Of a DNA stretch of 64,000 bases, positions 1-8,446 are shown in pieces. The notes beneath the pieces were generated by a model, which was not told where the DNA came from, searched no databases, and saw only the letters and a list, made by a program, of their open reading frames with translations. Positions within the stretch are counted from its first letter, which is position 1. Each line of letters begins with the position of its first letter. The translations under genes and the position numbers were made by a program. This stretch comes from Streptomyces sp. NBC_00690 (lineage in GTDB: Bacteria > Actinomycetota > Actinomycetes > Streptomycetales > Streptomycetaceae): positions 2,604,001-2,668,000 of the forward strand of contig NZ_CP109009.1 in assembly GCF_036226685.1 (NCBI RefSeq). Reading direction: 5' to 3'.

Positions 1-66
1 GCGGATGCGTCCGGCGGGGATGTTCAGGACCGCGGAGATCGGGGCGGTGGTGTCGAACTTCTGCAT
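1..66 (-). CDS. DUF4097 family protein, N-terminal 22 codons only
   Basis: Only the first 22 codons are inside the window; the gene runs leftward off the edge. The peptide starts MQKFDTTAPISAVLNIPAG, which matches the opening of Streptomyces DUF4097 beta-strand-repeat proteins as I remember them. These are predicted beta-helical proteins of unknown role, often paired with a GbsR/MarR-like regulator, as here. The gene diverges from the regulator at 303 across a 236-bp gap full of GCAAC/GTTGC repeats. The start is the only ATG that fits. Family assignment rests on a short peptide and could be wrong. Confidence 0.55.
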   Translation of the reverse strand, partial: MQKFDTTAPISAVLNIPAGRIR

Positions 67-113
67 TGCGCTCTCCCATGTTCGTTCACGTTTTCCAACA
101 ACGGAAACGCTAC

Positions 114-237
114 GTTGCTTTCCAATCCCAAGCAACAGCCTTGTTGCACTGAAGAAGCATCTTTGCAGCTAGAGAGCATGCAACTGTTGCAATGATTTCA
201 GCGATAACGCAACGAGAAGAGGCAACTCATTGCAATG
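114..237. promoter_or_regulatory. Divergent operator region with seven GCAAC/GTTGC pentamers
   Basis: The gap between the DUF4097 gene and the regulator at 303 carries GTTGC or GCAAC at 114-118, 132-136, 143-147, 180-184, 186-190, 209-213 and 222-226. Several pair as inverted repeats: GCAACA-N4-TGTTGC at 132-147, TGCAAC-T-GTTGCA at 179-191, and the palindrome CATTGCAATG at 228-237. This is a likely operator array for the adjacent two-HTH regulator, which would then control itself and the divergent gene. The repeats are seen directly; the regulator link is inference. Confidence 0.55.
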
Positions 238-302
238 GCGAGAGAGCGAACGCTACAGTGGGCCACCAGTGACCACCGCGCAGGACCATCGAGGAGAACG
301 CG

Positions 303-1088
303 ATGCCGGGAGGCAGACTCACCCAGCAGGAACGCCAGCAGATCGCGCTGGGGCTGGCCGACAGCCTCGCCTACGCCGAGATCGCCAGACGTCTGGACCG
401 TCCGACCTCGACGATCACGCGTGAGGTGATGCGCAACGGCGGCCCCACGGCCTACCGCGCCGACCTGGCCCACCGCGCCACGGAACGCCGCGCGCACCGC
501 AGGCCCGCATCCTCCCGGGGATCGGGGGCAGTGGCTCCCCAGTCGTACGGACGCGACCCCGAGGCGGTGGCCGAGTACGAGGAGACGTTCACCACCACCC
601 TCATGGCAACCGGCCTGCCCAAGATGATGGCCCGGGTGCTGACGTGCCTGTACATCAGCGACGCGGGCAGCCTCACCGCATCCGACCTGGTCCAGCGCCT
701 CCAGGTCAGCCCGGCTTCGGTCTCCAAGGCGATCACCTTCCTAGAGGGTCAGAGCCTTGTGCGCCGAGAGCGCGACGAGCGGCGCCGCGACCGGTACGTC
801 GTCGACGACGACCTCTTCTACCAGGCGACGATCGCCAGCGCCCGTTCCAATGACCAACTCGTCCGAGCCGCACGCGAAGGGGTCGCCGTCCTCGGCCCCC
901 ACACCCCCGCCGCCAACCGGTTGGAGAACGTCGCGCGCTTCCTGGACTTCATCAGCGAGAGCATCATCCGCGCCGCCGAACAGGGGCGCGAAGTCCTCCA
1001 CAGCACATCCGGCCCGACCTCAGCCGACACCGGCCGACCAGGTCCGGACCGCTCCCCGTCGAATGCCCCGGGCGGCACCCGATCGTGA
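303..1088 (+). CDS. GbsR/MarR-like transcriptional regulator with an extra N-terminal IS30-type HTH
   Basis: This 261-aa protein has two DNA-binding-like regions. Residues about 5-45 form a helix-turn-helix of the IS30/HTH_38 kind (LTQQERQQIALGLA, then IARRLDRPTSTITREV). Residues about 105-165 form a winged helix of the GbsR/MarR kind, including LQVSPASVSKAITFLEGQ and a basic wing, RRERDERRRDRY. The C-terminal 90 residues are helical with a low-complexity end. The ATG follows GAGGAG by a few bases. It diverges from a DUF4097 gene, a pairing I recall as frequent in Streptomyces. A GCAAC-rich gap between them suggests autoregulation. The ligand is unknown. Confidence 0.8.
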   Translation: MPGGRLTQQERQQIALGLADSLAYAEIARRLDRPTSTITREVMRNGGPTAYRADLAHRATERRAHRRPASSRGSGAVAPQSYGRDPEAVAEYEETFTTTLMATGLPKMMARVLTCLYISDAGSLTASDLVQRLQVSPASVSKAITFLEGQSLVRRERDERRRDRYVVDDDLFYQATIASARSNDQLVRAAREGVAVLGPHTPAANRLENVARFLDFISESIIRAAEQGREVLHSTSGPTSADTGRPGPDRSPSNAPGGTRS

Positions 1089-1136
1089 ATCACCCACCGG
1101 GAGCGACCCTGATGGGGCTGTTGGGGTGGGTGATTC
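1087..1136 (+). terminator. Hairpin overlapping the stop of the GbsR-like gene
   Basis: GAATCACCCACC (1087-1098) pairs perfectly with GGTGGGTGATTC (1125-1136) around a 26-nt loop. The hairpin begins inside the stop codon and separates this gene from the next one on the same strand. No U-run follows, which is usual for Streptomyces terminators. Confidence 0.55.
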
Positions 1137-1188
1137 GCCAGCCACCCCCCGTGGGTGACCATACGACGATTCGCTCGTTCAGCTGAAC

Positions 1189-3072
1189 GTGCGCTCACAG
1201 GACACCATCCCCTCGCCCGGGACCTCCCTCGAACTCGAACACGCCGAGGCCGCCCTCGTCGAGCACTACCCCCGGCTCGTACGCATCGCCTATCTCGTGC
1301 TGCCACCCTCGCTCAGCCGCAACCGCCGCGTCCTGACCTCCCACTCCCTCGTGCAGCGCTCGCTACCGCGCGGCCGGGTCGACGAAGGCGGCAGCGGCTA
1401 CGCGTATCTGCGGGCACGGGTGATCGAGCAGGCGTTGGCAGCCGGGCTGCCGCTCAGTTGGTCCGCCCGCCCCCGTCGCGCCCAGCTCCCACCGCTGCTG
1501 CCCCGGATCTGGGGACTGCGGGTGTTCCCCCGCTCGGGCGGCGCCGATGAACTCGCCCTCGACCGACGTCTCGCCCGGCTCTCCGGGCCGGCCCGCGCCG
1601 CGTACGTACTACGGCAGTTGGAGGGCCTGGACGAGGACGAGGTGCGGCAGGTGCTGCACACCGCAGGGGCGCAGGACACGGATGCGGCCGTCACTGACGC
1701 CGCCGCAACCCACCGGGCCGACCCCCGGGCCGGGGCCCTGTTGTCGTCGACGGAGTTCGACCCCTGCTCGCTCCAGGTCCGGCCGCCCGATCTGATCCGC
1801 CGCCGCCAGCACGCCCGGGCCGCCGTGGTGGGCGCCGCCGCGCTCGCGGTGTGCGGTGCGCTCCTCGGGATGCCGGGTGAGGGATGGGGGCAGCGTGGTG
1901 CTGCGGCCCCGCCGTACACCCGTAACCCCGCCGCCGAGCGGGCCTTGGACCCCGAGCGGTTGGTACGGGTCTCACCCACGGTGTGGCGGCAGTCGTCCCG
2001 ACTGGACTTCTCGGTGTGGCCGGCGCGCGGGGAACTGGCCGAGGACCGCTCGCTCCTGGGGCGCGCCCTGAGCGTGTGGGCGCGCCCGGGCCGTTCGGTG
2101 CGGGTGTCGGCGACCCCGGCCACGCCCCCCGGGCCGCCGGTGGGCCCCGCCCATCTGCTCTACGCGGGCCTGGTGGACGAGGTCCGGGTGGTGCTGCTGC
2201 ACGACGGTCTGCGGGTGGTCCGCTATGCCGAGCCGACCGGTTCGACCCGGGGTGCGGCACTGGACTTCGCCAGGACCGATGGGGCGGAGGCCCTGTCGTC
2301 GGACGCGCTCGTGGTGGGACGCACGGACGGGAACGTCCGCTACTTGACGGCTCCCTGGGTACAGAAGGTGTCCGTACGGGACCTCCTCGCCCCGGCCGTC
2401 GATGCCCGGTTGCTGCCTCGGGATGCGCACGGGGTGACCCGACCGCTGCCGAGCCCGGCGCAGGCCCGCACCTGCCGGACGTGGGAGACGCTGGAGATCG
2501 CGGACGGAACGGTGGACCGGTTCCTGACCGATCTGGGCGAGTTGACTCCGGCCCGGCTCACCTTCGGCCCGCCGACGGCCCCGCAGGACGTGCGCCCACG
2601 GACATCACTGCCGGTCTGGGCATCGACGGCCTGTCTGCTGCCGGAGGTCCGGGGCCGCGGTGTGCGCACGGTGAACCTCTGGCGCTATGCGCAGCAGCCG
2701 TTGCCCCGGTCGGCCGGCACCGCGTCCTGGCTGTGTCTGCGTGCGGAGACCTGGCGCGGTCGGGGCAGTCGGGTGTTGGCCCAGTTCCAGGCGCCCGGGG
2801 CGCCGATGGGTGCGGTGGTGGCGCGGTCCGACGACTCCGCGGCCTGTGGGGTACGCGATCCGAAGGCGCTCGCGGGTGTGGTGTGGCGGTCGCCGGCGGG
2901 CGATTGGTATGTGCTGGCGGCGGGCAGTGACCGGTTCACCTCGCTCGCGGCGACGGGCGGGGTCACCGCTCGGGCGCGCGGACGGCTCCTGGCGATCCGC
3001 GCACGCCAGGGCACACGGGCCGAGTTGACGGGCGTCCTGCTCAACGGCGCCCGGGTGGGCGCCTTGGGCTGA
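1189..3072 (+). CDS. Membrane protein with degenerate sigma-factor-like N-terminus and large extracytoplasmic domain
   Basis: This 627-aa protein is of unknown function. Residues about 15-60 (ALVEHYPRLVRIAYLVLPPS, then SHSLVQRSL) read like a decayed ECF sigma region 2. Residues about 122-165 (DRRLARLSGPARAAYVLRQL, then EGLDEDEVRQVL) read like region 4. A single hydrophobic helix at about 211-227 (ARAAVVGAAALAVCGALLG) follows a basic stretch, giving N-in topology. Roughly 400 residues would lie outside. They hold four scattered Cys and no enzyme motif I recognise. The GTG start is the first good option after the preceding hairpin. I recall such proteins as hypothetical in Streptomyces. The sigma resemblance is pattern recognition, not a profile hit. 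Confidence 0.6.
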   Translation: MRSQDTIPSPGTSLELEHAEAALVEHYPRLVRIAYLVLPPSLSRNRRVLTSHSLVQRSLPRGRVDEGGSGYAYLRARVIEQALAAGLPLSWSARPRRAQLPPLLPRIWGLRVFPRSGGADELALDRRLARLSGPARAAYVLRQLEGLDEDEVRQVLHTAGAQDTDAAVTDAAATHRADPRAGALLSSTEFDPCSLQVRPPDLIRRRQHARAAVVGAAALAVCGALLGMPGEGWGQRGAAAPPYTRNPAAERALDPERLVRVSPTVWRQSSRLDFSVWPARGELAEDRSLLGRALSVWARPGRSVRVSATPATPPGPPVGPAHLLYAGLVDEVRVVLLHDGLRVVRYAEPTGSTRGAALDFARTDGAEALSSDALVVGRTDGNVRYLTAPWVQKVSVRDLLAPAVDARLLPRDAHGVTRPLPSPAQARTCRTWETLEIADGTVDRFLTDLGELTPARLTFGPPTAPQDVRPRTSLPVWASTACLLPEVRGRGVRTVNLWRYAQQPLPRSAGTASWLCLRAETWRGRGSRVLAQFQAPGAPMGAVVARSDDSAACGVRDPKALAGVVWRSPAGDWYVLAAGSDRFTSLAATGGVTARARGRLLAIRARQGTRAELTGVLLNGARVGALG

Positions 3073-3212
3073 TGGGTTCGGAGGGAGCGGCGATCCACCC
3101 GTACCCACGGCGTTCCGGAACACTGAATGCCCGGGGGCGGAAGGTGCTTCTAGCACATGCCCGCGTCCCCAACATCGGGCCACCTATAGAACACATGCGC
3201 GTATGGCATCGG

Positions 3213-3218
3213 TAGGGT
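3213..3218 (+). promoter_or_regulatory. Candidate -10 (TAGGGT), leaderless start for the TetR gene at 3225
   Basis: TAGGGT lies 6 nt before the ATG and no Shine-Dalgarno sequence fits between them, so the transcript probably begins at or next to the start codon. Confidence 0.45.
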
Positions 3219-3224
3219 GTTCGC

Positions 3225-3998
3225 ATGACCACCGGGGTTCGCCGCAGGATGGGTGTCGAGGAGCGCAGACAACAGCTGATCGGCGTTGCGTTGGAGCTGT
3301 TCAGTTCGCGCTCACCCGACGAGGTGTCCATCGATGAGATCGCCGCCGCGGCCGGCATCTCCCGACCGTTGGTCTACCACTACTTCCCCGGCAAGCAGAG
3401 TCTGTACGAGGCGGCGCTGCGACGCGCGGCCGACGACCTGGCCGGCCGGTTCGTGGAACCGCAGGAAGGCCCCCTCGGCACACGGCTGCTGCGGGTCATG
3501 ACCCGCTTCTTCGACTTCGTGGACCACCACGGCCCCGGTTTCTCCGCGCTCATGCGCGGCGGCCCGGCCATCGGCTCCACCACAACCAACGCAATGATCG
3601 ACGAGGTGCGGCAGGCCGCGTACGAACAGATCATGAGCCACCTGGGCATCGAGTCCCCACCGGTTCGACTGACCCTGGTGGTGCGCTCATGGGTGGCGCT
3701 CGCCGAATCGACCGCGCTGCTCTGGCTGGACGGGCGGAAGATCCCGCGCGCCGAGTTGGAGCTGCAGTTGGTGCACGACTTCGGCGCCCTGTGCGCAGTG
3801 AGCGCGGCGTACGACGACGAGATGGCACGGGTGATCGTCGACATGCTCGCCAAGGAGCCGGGGCAGGGGCCGTTCGCGGATCTGTTGGAGCGCCTGTTGG
3901 CGTTCGCCCCCGCGGCAGCCGTCACCGTGGACGTCACCACCAGCCCGGCAAGCGCCGACGTCGCGGACGATACGGTTCCAGCGCCGCGCAACGGCTGA
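3225..3998 (+). CDS. TetR/AcrR family transcriptional regulator
   Basis: This 257-aa protein has a classic TetR N-terminal helix-turn-helix at residues about 15-60 (SPDEVSIDEIAAAAGISRPL followed by VYHYFPGKQSLYEAAL). The remainder is an all-helical ligand-binding and dimerisation domain. The C-terminal 30 residues are low complexity. The ATG is preceded by a leaderless-type -10 element rather than a ribosome site. It stands alone, with 352 bp between it and the alpha-glucosidase gene, so its targets are not evident from the layout. The ligand cannot be predicted. Confidence 0.88.
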   Translation: MTTGVRRRMGVEERRQQLIGVALELFSSRSPDEVSIDEIAAAAGISRPLVYHYFPGKQSLYEAALRRAADDLAGRFVEPQEGPLGTRLLRVMTRFFDFVDHHGPGFSALMRGGPAIGSTTTNAMIDEVRQAAYEQIMSHLGIESPPVRLTLVVRSWVALAESTALLWLDGRKIPRAELELQLVHDFGALCAVSAAYDDEMARVIVDMLAKEPGQGPFADLLERLLAFAPAAAVTVDVTTSPASADVADDTVPAPRNG

Positions 3999-4350
3999 CC
4001 CTCTCTACCGGCCACCGGCCGGGAGGGAGCAGGCGAGCGGCCTTGGCCTTGAACGCGCCGGATATTGATCCTCGCCGCTAGCGCCCTCGTAAAGGGGTAC
4101 CCCTTCCCCACCCGGCTTCCCGCCACCCTCAGGCACGGGGTGGACCGGGGTCGGGACCGGCTCACAACCGCACTCGACGGCGCTGAAGGCTCCGTACGCG
4201 CGCCCTGCGGAAGACCCCGAAGGCAGCCGATCCTGCCGCATCCGGGAACGCAGGGGCGCGTTGACCCGCCGATGGGGGGAAAGCATCCCCCGTGCGTGTC
4301 GGCCACCACGGCAGCTGTGACGCCGTACCCATCCTCACGAGGGAACGTCC
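3999..4350. other. Intergenic leader region upstream of the alpha-glucosidase gene
   Basis: No convincing gene is present in this 352-bp gap. It contains a perfect 14-bp palindrome AAGGGGTACCCCTT (4092-4105) and, closer to the gene, a small hairpin GGGGGA-AAGCA-TCCCCC near 4275-4291. Either could control the downstream gene; I recognise no known maltose-regulon operator. Confidence 0.4.
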
Positions 4351-5949
4351 ATGACCCAGGAACTCGCTCGCACCCGCACGGACCAACCCGTCCCCCGCAC
4401 CACGAACTGGTGGCGGGACGCCGTCATCTACCAGGTGTACGTGCGCTCCTTCGCCGACGGCGACGGCGACGGCATCGGTGATCTGCCCGGCGCCCGGGCC
4501 CGGCTTCCCCACCTCGCCGAGTTGGGCGTCGACGCCGTCTGGCTCACCCCCTTCTACGGCTCGCCCCAGGCGGACGGCGGCTATGACGTGGCCGACTACC
4601 GGGTGGTCGACCCGCTCTTCGGCAATCTCGCCGACGCACAGGCCCTGGTGTACGAGGCCCACCGGCTGGGCCTGCGGGTGATCGTGGACATCGTGCCCAA
4701 CCACACCTCCGACCAGCACGCCTGGTTCCGGGCCGCGCTCGCCGGCGGGGAAGAACGCGCCCGCTACCACTTCCGGCCCGGTCGCGGCGCGGAGGGAGAA
4801 CTTCCGCCCAATGACTGGGAGTCCGTGTTCGGCGGTCCCGCGTGGACCCGCACGGCCGACGGCGACTGGTACCTCCATCTGTTCGCGGCCGAGCAGCCCG
4901 ACCTCAACTGGGAGCATCCCGCCGTACACAAGGAGTTCGAATCGATTCTGCGGTTCTGGCTCGACCTCGGGGTCGACGGCTTCCGCATCGATGTCGCCCA
5001 CGGAATGATCAAGGCCGATGGGATGCCGGACATCGGCCGCCGCGAGCAGGCCAAGATGATCGGCGCCCAGGTGCTGCCGTTCTTCGACCAGGACGGCGTG
5101 CACGAGATCCACCGCTCCTGGCGCAGGCTCCTGGACTCCTACGACGGCGAGCGCATCGGCGTCGCTGAGGCATGGGCGCCCTCCGCGGAGCGGCTCGCCC
5201 TGTATGTGCGACCCGATGAACTGCACCAGGCGTTCAACTTCCAGTTCCTGACCTGCGCCTGGGACGCGAGCGCCATGCGGCAGGTGATCGACTCTTCCCT
5301 GGCAGCGACGACCTCGGTGGGCGCTACCACCACCTGGGTCCTCTCCAACCACGACGTCGTGCGCCACACGACCCGCTACGGGGGCGGGGAACAGGGATTG
5401 CGCCGGGCCAGGGCCGCGGCCCTGCTGACCCTGGCACTGCCCGGGTCCGCCTACGTCTACCAGGGCGAAGAACTCGGTCTCCCGGAGGTCGACCTACCGG
5501 ACTCGGTGCGCCAGGACCCGGCGTTCTTCCGTGGTGACGGGCAAGAAGGGCTACGGGACGGCTGTCGCGTACCCCTGCCGTGGTCGGGTGACTCCGCTCC
5601 GTACGGTTTCGGGCGCGGCGGAAGCTGGCTGCCCCAGCCGGACGGCTGGAAGGCGCTCTCGGTGGCGGCGCAGAGCGGCGAACCGGGGTCCACCCTGGAG
5701 CTGTATCGCTCGGCCATCACTCTGCGCAAACAGCTGACGGGTCTCGGCGACGGCGAGATGGAGTGGCTGGAGAGCCCGGTGGGGACCTTGGTTTTCCGGC
5801 GGTCCGGAGTGGTCTGCACGCTCAACGCTCTCGCGGACGCCGTCGAACTGCCCACGCCGGGGCGCCTCGCGCTCTCTTCGGTGGAACTGACACCCGCGGC
5901 GGACGTCGTACGACTGCCGGCGGAGAGTTGCGCATGGTGGACGGTCTGA
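4351..5949 (+). CDS. aglA: GH13 alpha-glucosidase (oligo-1,6-glucosidase/alpha-glucosidase subfamily)
   Basis: This 532-aa cytosolic glycoside hydrolase cleaves terminal alpha-glucosidic bonds of maltose or malto-oligosaccharides. All GH13 landmarks are present: WWRDAVIYQVYVRSFADGDG at the N-terminus, DIVPNHTSD, the nucleophile Asp214 in GFRIDVAH, the acid/base Glu273 in VAEAW, and the transition-state Asp335 in SNHDVVRH. Length matches the family. The ATG follows GAGGGAACGTCC. In S. coelicolor an aglA gene sits beside the maltose transport operon, and the symbol is given on that basis. No maltose ABC genes are in this window. Substrate preference between alpha-1,4 and alpha-1,6 is not decided by the sequence. 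Confidence 0.85.
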   Translation: MTQELARTRTDQPVPRTTNWWRDAVIYQVYVRSFADGDGDGIGDLPGARARLPHLAELGVDAVWLTPFYGSPQADGGYDVADYRVVDPLFGNLADAQALVYEAHRLGLRVIVDIVPNHTSDQHAWFRAALAGGEERARYHFRPGRGAEGELPPNDWESVFGGPAWTRTADGDWYLHLFAAEQPDLNWEHPAVHKEFESILRFWLDLGVDGFRIDVAHGMIKADGMPDIGRREQAKMIGAQVLPFFDQDGVHEIHRSWRRLLDSYDGERIGVAEAWAPSAERLALYVRPDELHQAFNFQFLTCAWDASAMRQVIDSSLAATTSVGATTTWVLSNHDVVRHTTRYGGGEQGLRRARAAALLTLALPGSAYVYQGEELGLPEVDLPDSVRQDPAFFRGDGQEGLRDGCRVPLPWSGDSAPYGFGRGGSWLPQPDGWKALSVAAQSGEPGSTLELYRSAITLRKQLTGLGDGEMEWLESPVGTLVFRRSGVVCTLNALADAVELPTPGRLALSSVELTPAADVVRLPAESCAWWTV

Positions 5950-6378
5950 CCGCGGCGAAGCATGCAGCTCCCATCGAACAGCGTCCGCGGTCGAGGGGGC
6001 ATCGACGCCGCGGCCCGCTCCCCGGAGCGCCGGGTACCGCTTCCCTCCCTAGCCAGAGCTCTCCGAGAATGGCTTGATCCATACGCTCCGCGCGGCCCGG
6101 TGGACGGCTGACACCCAGGGGCAGCCAAGGGGCGGATGCCACTGCTGAGGCACCCACCCCTGGTGGCCCGGGAGGGCCACGGCCACGTATCGTGTCTGCG
6201 TCCACCCGTCTGAGCTGGCCCTTCGAGGGTGCAAGCACGACGGCTCCCAAAGGTCACTCCGGGTTCGCCCCCGACCTGTGGGGCACGACCGACTCGTCCA
6301 TAAGGGGGAGCGGGTGCGTCCCATCCAAGACCGAGGGATGATCGATGGGTGGGCGCACATCTGGCAGACTCTCGTCCC
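5950..6378. other. Intergenic region between alpha-glucosidase and PAP2 genes
   Basis: I see no supported gene in these 429 bp. An inverted repeat GACCGCGG (5948-5955) and CCGCGGTC (5985-5992), starting in the alpha-glucosidase stop codon, may end that transcript. The right end carries the PAP2 promoter. An in-frame ATG at 6349, preceded by GAGGGATG, is an alternative start for the PAP2 gene. Confidence 0.4.
6365..6370 (+). promoter_or_regulatory. Candidate -10 (CAGACT), leaderless start of the PAP2 gene
   Basis: CAGACT ends 8 nt before the ATG at 6379, close to the pattern seen at map (TAGACT, 7 nt) and other genes here. Confidence 0.35.
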
Positions 6379-7266
6379 ATGGGTGAAGCGACCGTGAAGA
6401 CTCTGGAAGACCAGACGGCCACCCCGTCACCCATGGTGGACGAGGATGCCGAAGCGCCCCCTTCCCGTTTTGCGCGCTTCAAGAACCTGCGTTCTCCACG
6501 CCGTCCCCGCATCTGGTTCGAAATCCTGCTGATCGCGGTGAGTTACTGGACGTACTCGCTGATCCGCAATGCGGTCCCGGAGCAGAAGACCCAGGCACTG
6601 AAGAACGCCGACTGGATCTGGGACGCCGAGAAGGCGATCGGCCTGGCCTTCGAAGAGTCGGTCAATCACGCCGTGAACTCGGTGACATGGCTGATCGTGG
6701 GCATGAACTACTACTACGCCACACTGCACTTCATCGTGACCATCGGTGTACTGGTGTGGCTCTACCGCTGGCATCCGGGCCGCTACGCAGCCGCGCGACT
6801 CGTCCTCTTCGCCACGACAGGTGTCGCCCTCGTCGGTTACTACCTGTATCCGCTCGCCCCTCCTCGGTTGATGAACGGCCAGAACTTCATCGATACCGTC
6901 CTGGTCCACAAGACCTGGGGATCGATGGCATCGGGCGACTTGAAGAACATGTCGAACCAGTACGCGGCGATGCCGTCGATGCACATCGGCTGGTCCCTGT
7001 GGTGCGGCTTGATCATCTTCGCCCTGGCATCGACCCCCTGGGCGAAGATCCTCGGTGCGCTCTACCCGGTGGCAACACTGATCGTGATCGTGGCGACGGC
7101 CAACCACTTCTGGTTGGACGCGGTGGGCGGAATAGTCTGCCTGGCCTTCGGCTTCGCCCTCTCCTACGCCTGGTACCGCGCGCTCCCGCACCAGCTCCCG
7201 AAGCTCCCGATCAACGACAGGGCCCCCAAGCGCCTGCGCCAGCCGAGGGCCTGGACAAACCAGTAG
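6379..7266 (+). CDS. PAP2 superfamily membrane protein, inositol-phosphoceramide-synthase-like
   Basis: This 295-aa polytopic membrane protein has about six transmembrane helices after a charged 45-residue cytosolic N-terminus. It carries the PAP2 active-site signatures YPLAPPRL, MPSMHIGW (C2, with the catalytic His) and NHFWLDAVGG (C3, with the His-Asp pair). This arrangement is that of the Aur1/IPC-synthase-like branch, which transfers or removes phospho-head-groups at the membrane surface. In actinomycetes the substrate is probably an isoprenoid or lipid phosphate, but this is not shown by sequence. Start 6379 is chosen for the leaderless promoter; 6349 is possible and adds ten residues. 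The gene stands alone. Confidence 0.8.
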   Translation: MGEATVKTLEDQTATPSPMVDEDAEAPPSRFARFKNLRSPRRPRIWFEILLIAVSYWTYSLIRNAVPEQKTQALKNADWIWDAEKAIGLAFEESVNHAVNSVTWLIVGMNYYYATLHFIVTIGVLVWLYRWHPGRYAAARLVLFATTGVALVGYYLYPLAPPRLMNGQNFIDTVLVHKTWGSMASGDLKNMSNQYAAMPSMHIGWSLWCGLIIFALASTPWAKILGALYPVATLIVIVATANHFWLDAVGGIVCLAFGFALSYAWYRALPHQLPKLPINDRAPKRLRQPRAWTNQ

Positions 7267-7358
7267 GTCACCGCGACGGCGCGAGGCTTCAGGGCAGCCC
7301 TGGGGCGTATCCGGCTGGTGAGGACACATGGCGGACCCTCGCCTCTCGCGCCTTCCGG

Positions 7359-7748
7359 TCAAGGATCGAACTTGAACTCGCACCACACGGACTTTCCGAC
7401 CACGTGGTTCCGGAAGCCCCAGCCATCGGCCAGGTGCTGCACGAGATACAACCCACGCCCTGACATCTGTTCGCAGTCCGGCGCGTCCACGACGGGAGTG
7501 CCGTCGCCGCTGTCGCGCACTTCTGCCCGCAGGAGACTTGCGTCCAAGGCAAGCGTGACACCGAACTCCCTGCCTGCGGGAACCCCATGCAGAAGCGCAT
7601 TGGTGGCCAGTTCGGAAAGGCACAGCTCAACGTCGCTCAGCCTCTCGGTAACACCCCACTCCCCTAGAACATGGACAGCGAAGGCTCTCACTTCACTGAC
7701 GGACACGGGGGATCGTGGAAATCCTCGCCGCTGCAACAGGGGCACCAC
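7359..7748 (-). CDS. ATP-binding protein, RsbW-like HATPase_c_2 (anti-sigma kinase type)
   Basis: This 129-aa protein has a compact GHKL ATPase fold: the N-box LCLSELATNALLHG, the G1 box VRDSGDGTP, and the G2 box SGRGLYLVQHLAD. It resembles anti-sigma/anti-anti-sigma switch kinases such as RsbW, which bind a partner and phosphorylate it. No partner gene is adjacent. I start it at a GTG 5 nt after GAGGAGG; the frame stays open 22 codons further upstream to an ATG with no ribosome site. It diverges from the UTRA protein gene. Such orphan ATPases are very numerous in Streptomyces, so a specific partner cannot be named. Confidence 0.8.
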   Translation of the reverse strand: MVPLLQRRGFPRSPVSVSEVRAFAVHVLGEWGVTERLSDVELCLSELATNALLHGVPAGREFGVTLALDASLLRAEVRDSGDGTPVVDAPDCEQMSGRGLYLVQHLADGWGFRNHVVGKSVWCEFKFDP

Positions 7749-7903
7749 AACCGCCTCCTCAACGTTGAACCACCAACACCTCGAAACCGTATTGCTATTC
7801 ACGAAAAGCAGCAAAGTTTATCCTCTGCGAGATGCAGCCAGCCATGCACATACCGTGGGGGACGGCAGGCTTGTGAGATGGCCATCTGCGCAGGGAGGAC
7901 ACC

Positions 7904-8446
7904 GTGAGCACAGGCGAGTGGATCAACACCTCGACCCCCTATCTCGCACCGCGGCCGAAGGGACAGGGGGAGGCTTGGGGTGCGGAGACCGCAATGGAGG
8001 GGCGCCAGGGCCGCCAGCGAATCCTGTACGCAGGTGAAGCTTCCGCGCCGCGAGACGTGGCCGAACGGCTTGGTCTTCACGAAGGCGACGCGGTCGTCGT
8101 CCGCCGCCGTCTCATGCTCCTCGACGGACGACCGTGCGAGCTGACGGACAGCTACTACTCCACCGAGATCGCCCGCAATACGCGGTTGGCGCAGGCGACC
8201 AAGATCCCAGGCGGAGCGGTCACCTACCTCGCGGGGCTCGGATATGTGGGCGCACGCGCCCGCGAGGACGTCAGCGCCCGGATGCCCCACGCGCATGAGC
8301 GTGAGGCATTGTGTTCAGGAGACGACGAACCGGTCCTTCAAGTGGTGCGGACCACACTGGACCGGGACGACAATCCGATCCAGGTAGACGTCATGATCAT
8401 GCTAGCCAGCAGCCAGCGGCTGCAGTACGAAATCAGAATCGGATGA
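7904..8446 (+). CDS. UTRA-domain protein lacking a DNA-binding domain
   Basis: This 180-aa protein begins (GTG) with the linker typical of actinomycete GntR-UTRA regulators (STPYLAPRPKGQGEAWGAE, then GRQGRQRILYAGE) and continues as a complete UTRA effector domain. It includes GDAVVVRRRLMLLDGRPCEL, SYYSTEIA and a closing QYEIRIG strand. No winged helix is encoded upstream in frame, so it is effector-only. Its stop overlaps the ATG of the next gene, a full GntR-UTRA regulator, by 4 nt (ATGA). That suggests coupled translation and perhaps a heteromeric sensor. It could instead be a decayed regulator, but the intact overlap argues for function. Confidence 0.75.
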   Translation: MSTGEWINTSTPYLAPRPKGQGEAWGAETAMEGRQGRQRILYAGEASAPRDVAERLGLHEGDAVVVRRRLMLLDGRPCELTDSYYSTEIARNTRLAQATKIPGGAVTYLAGLGYVGARAREDVSARMPHAHEREALCSGDDEPVLQVVRTTLDRDDNPIQVDVMIMLASSQRLQYEIRIG

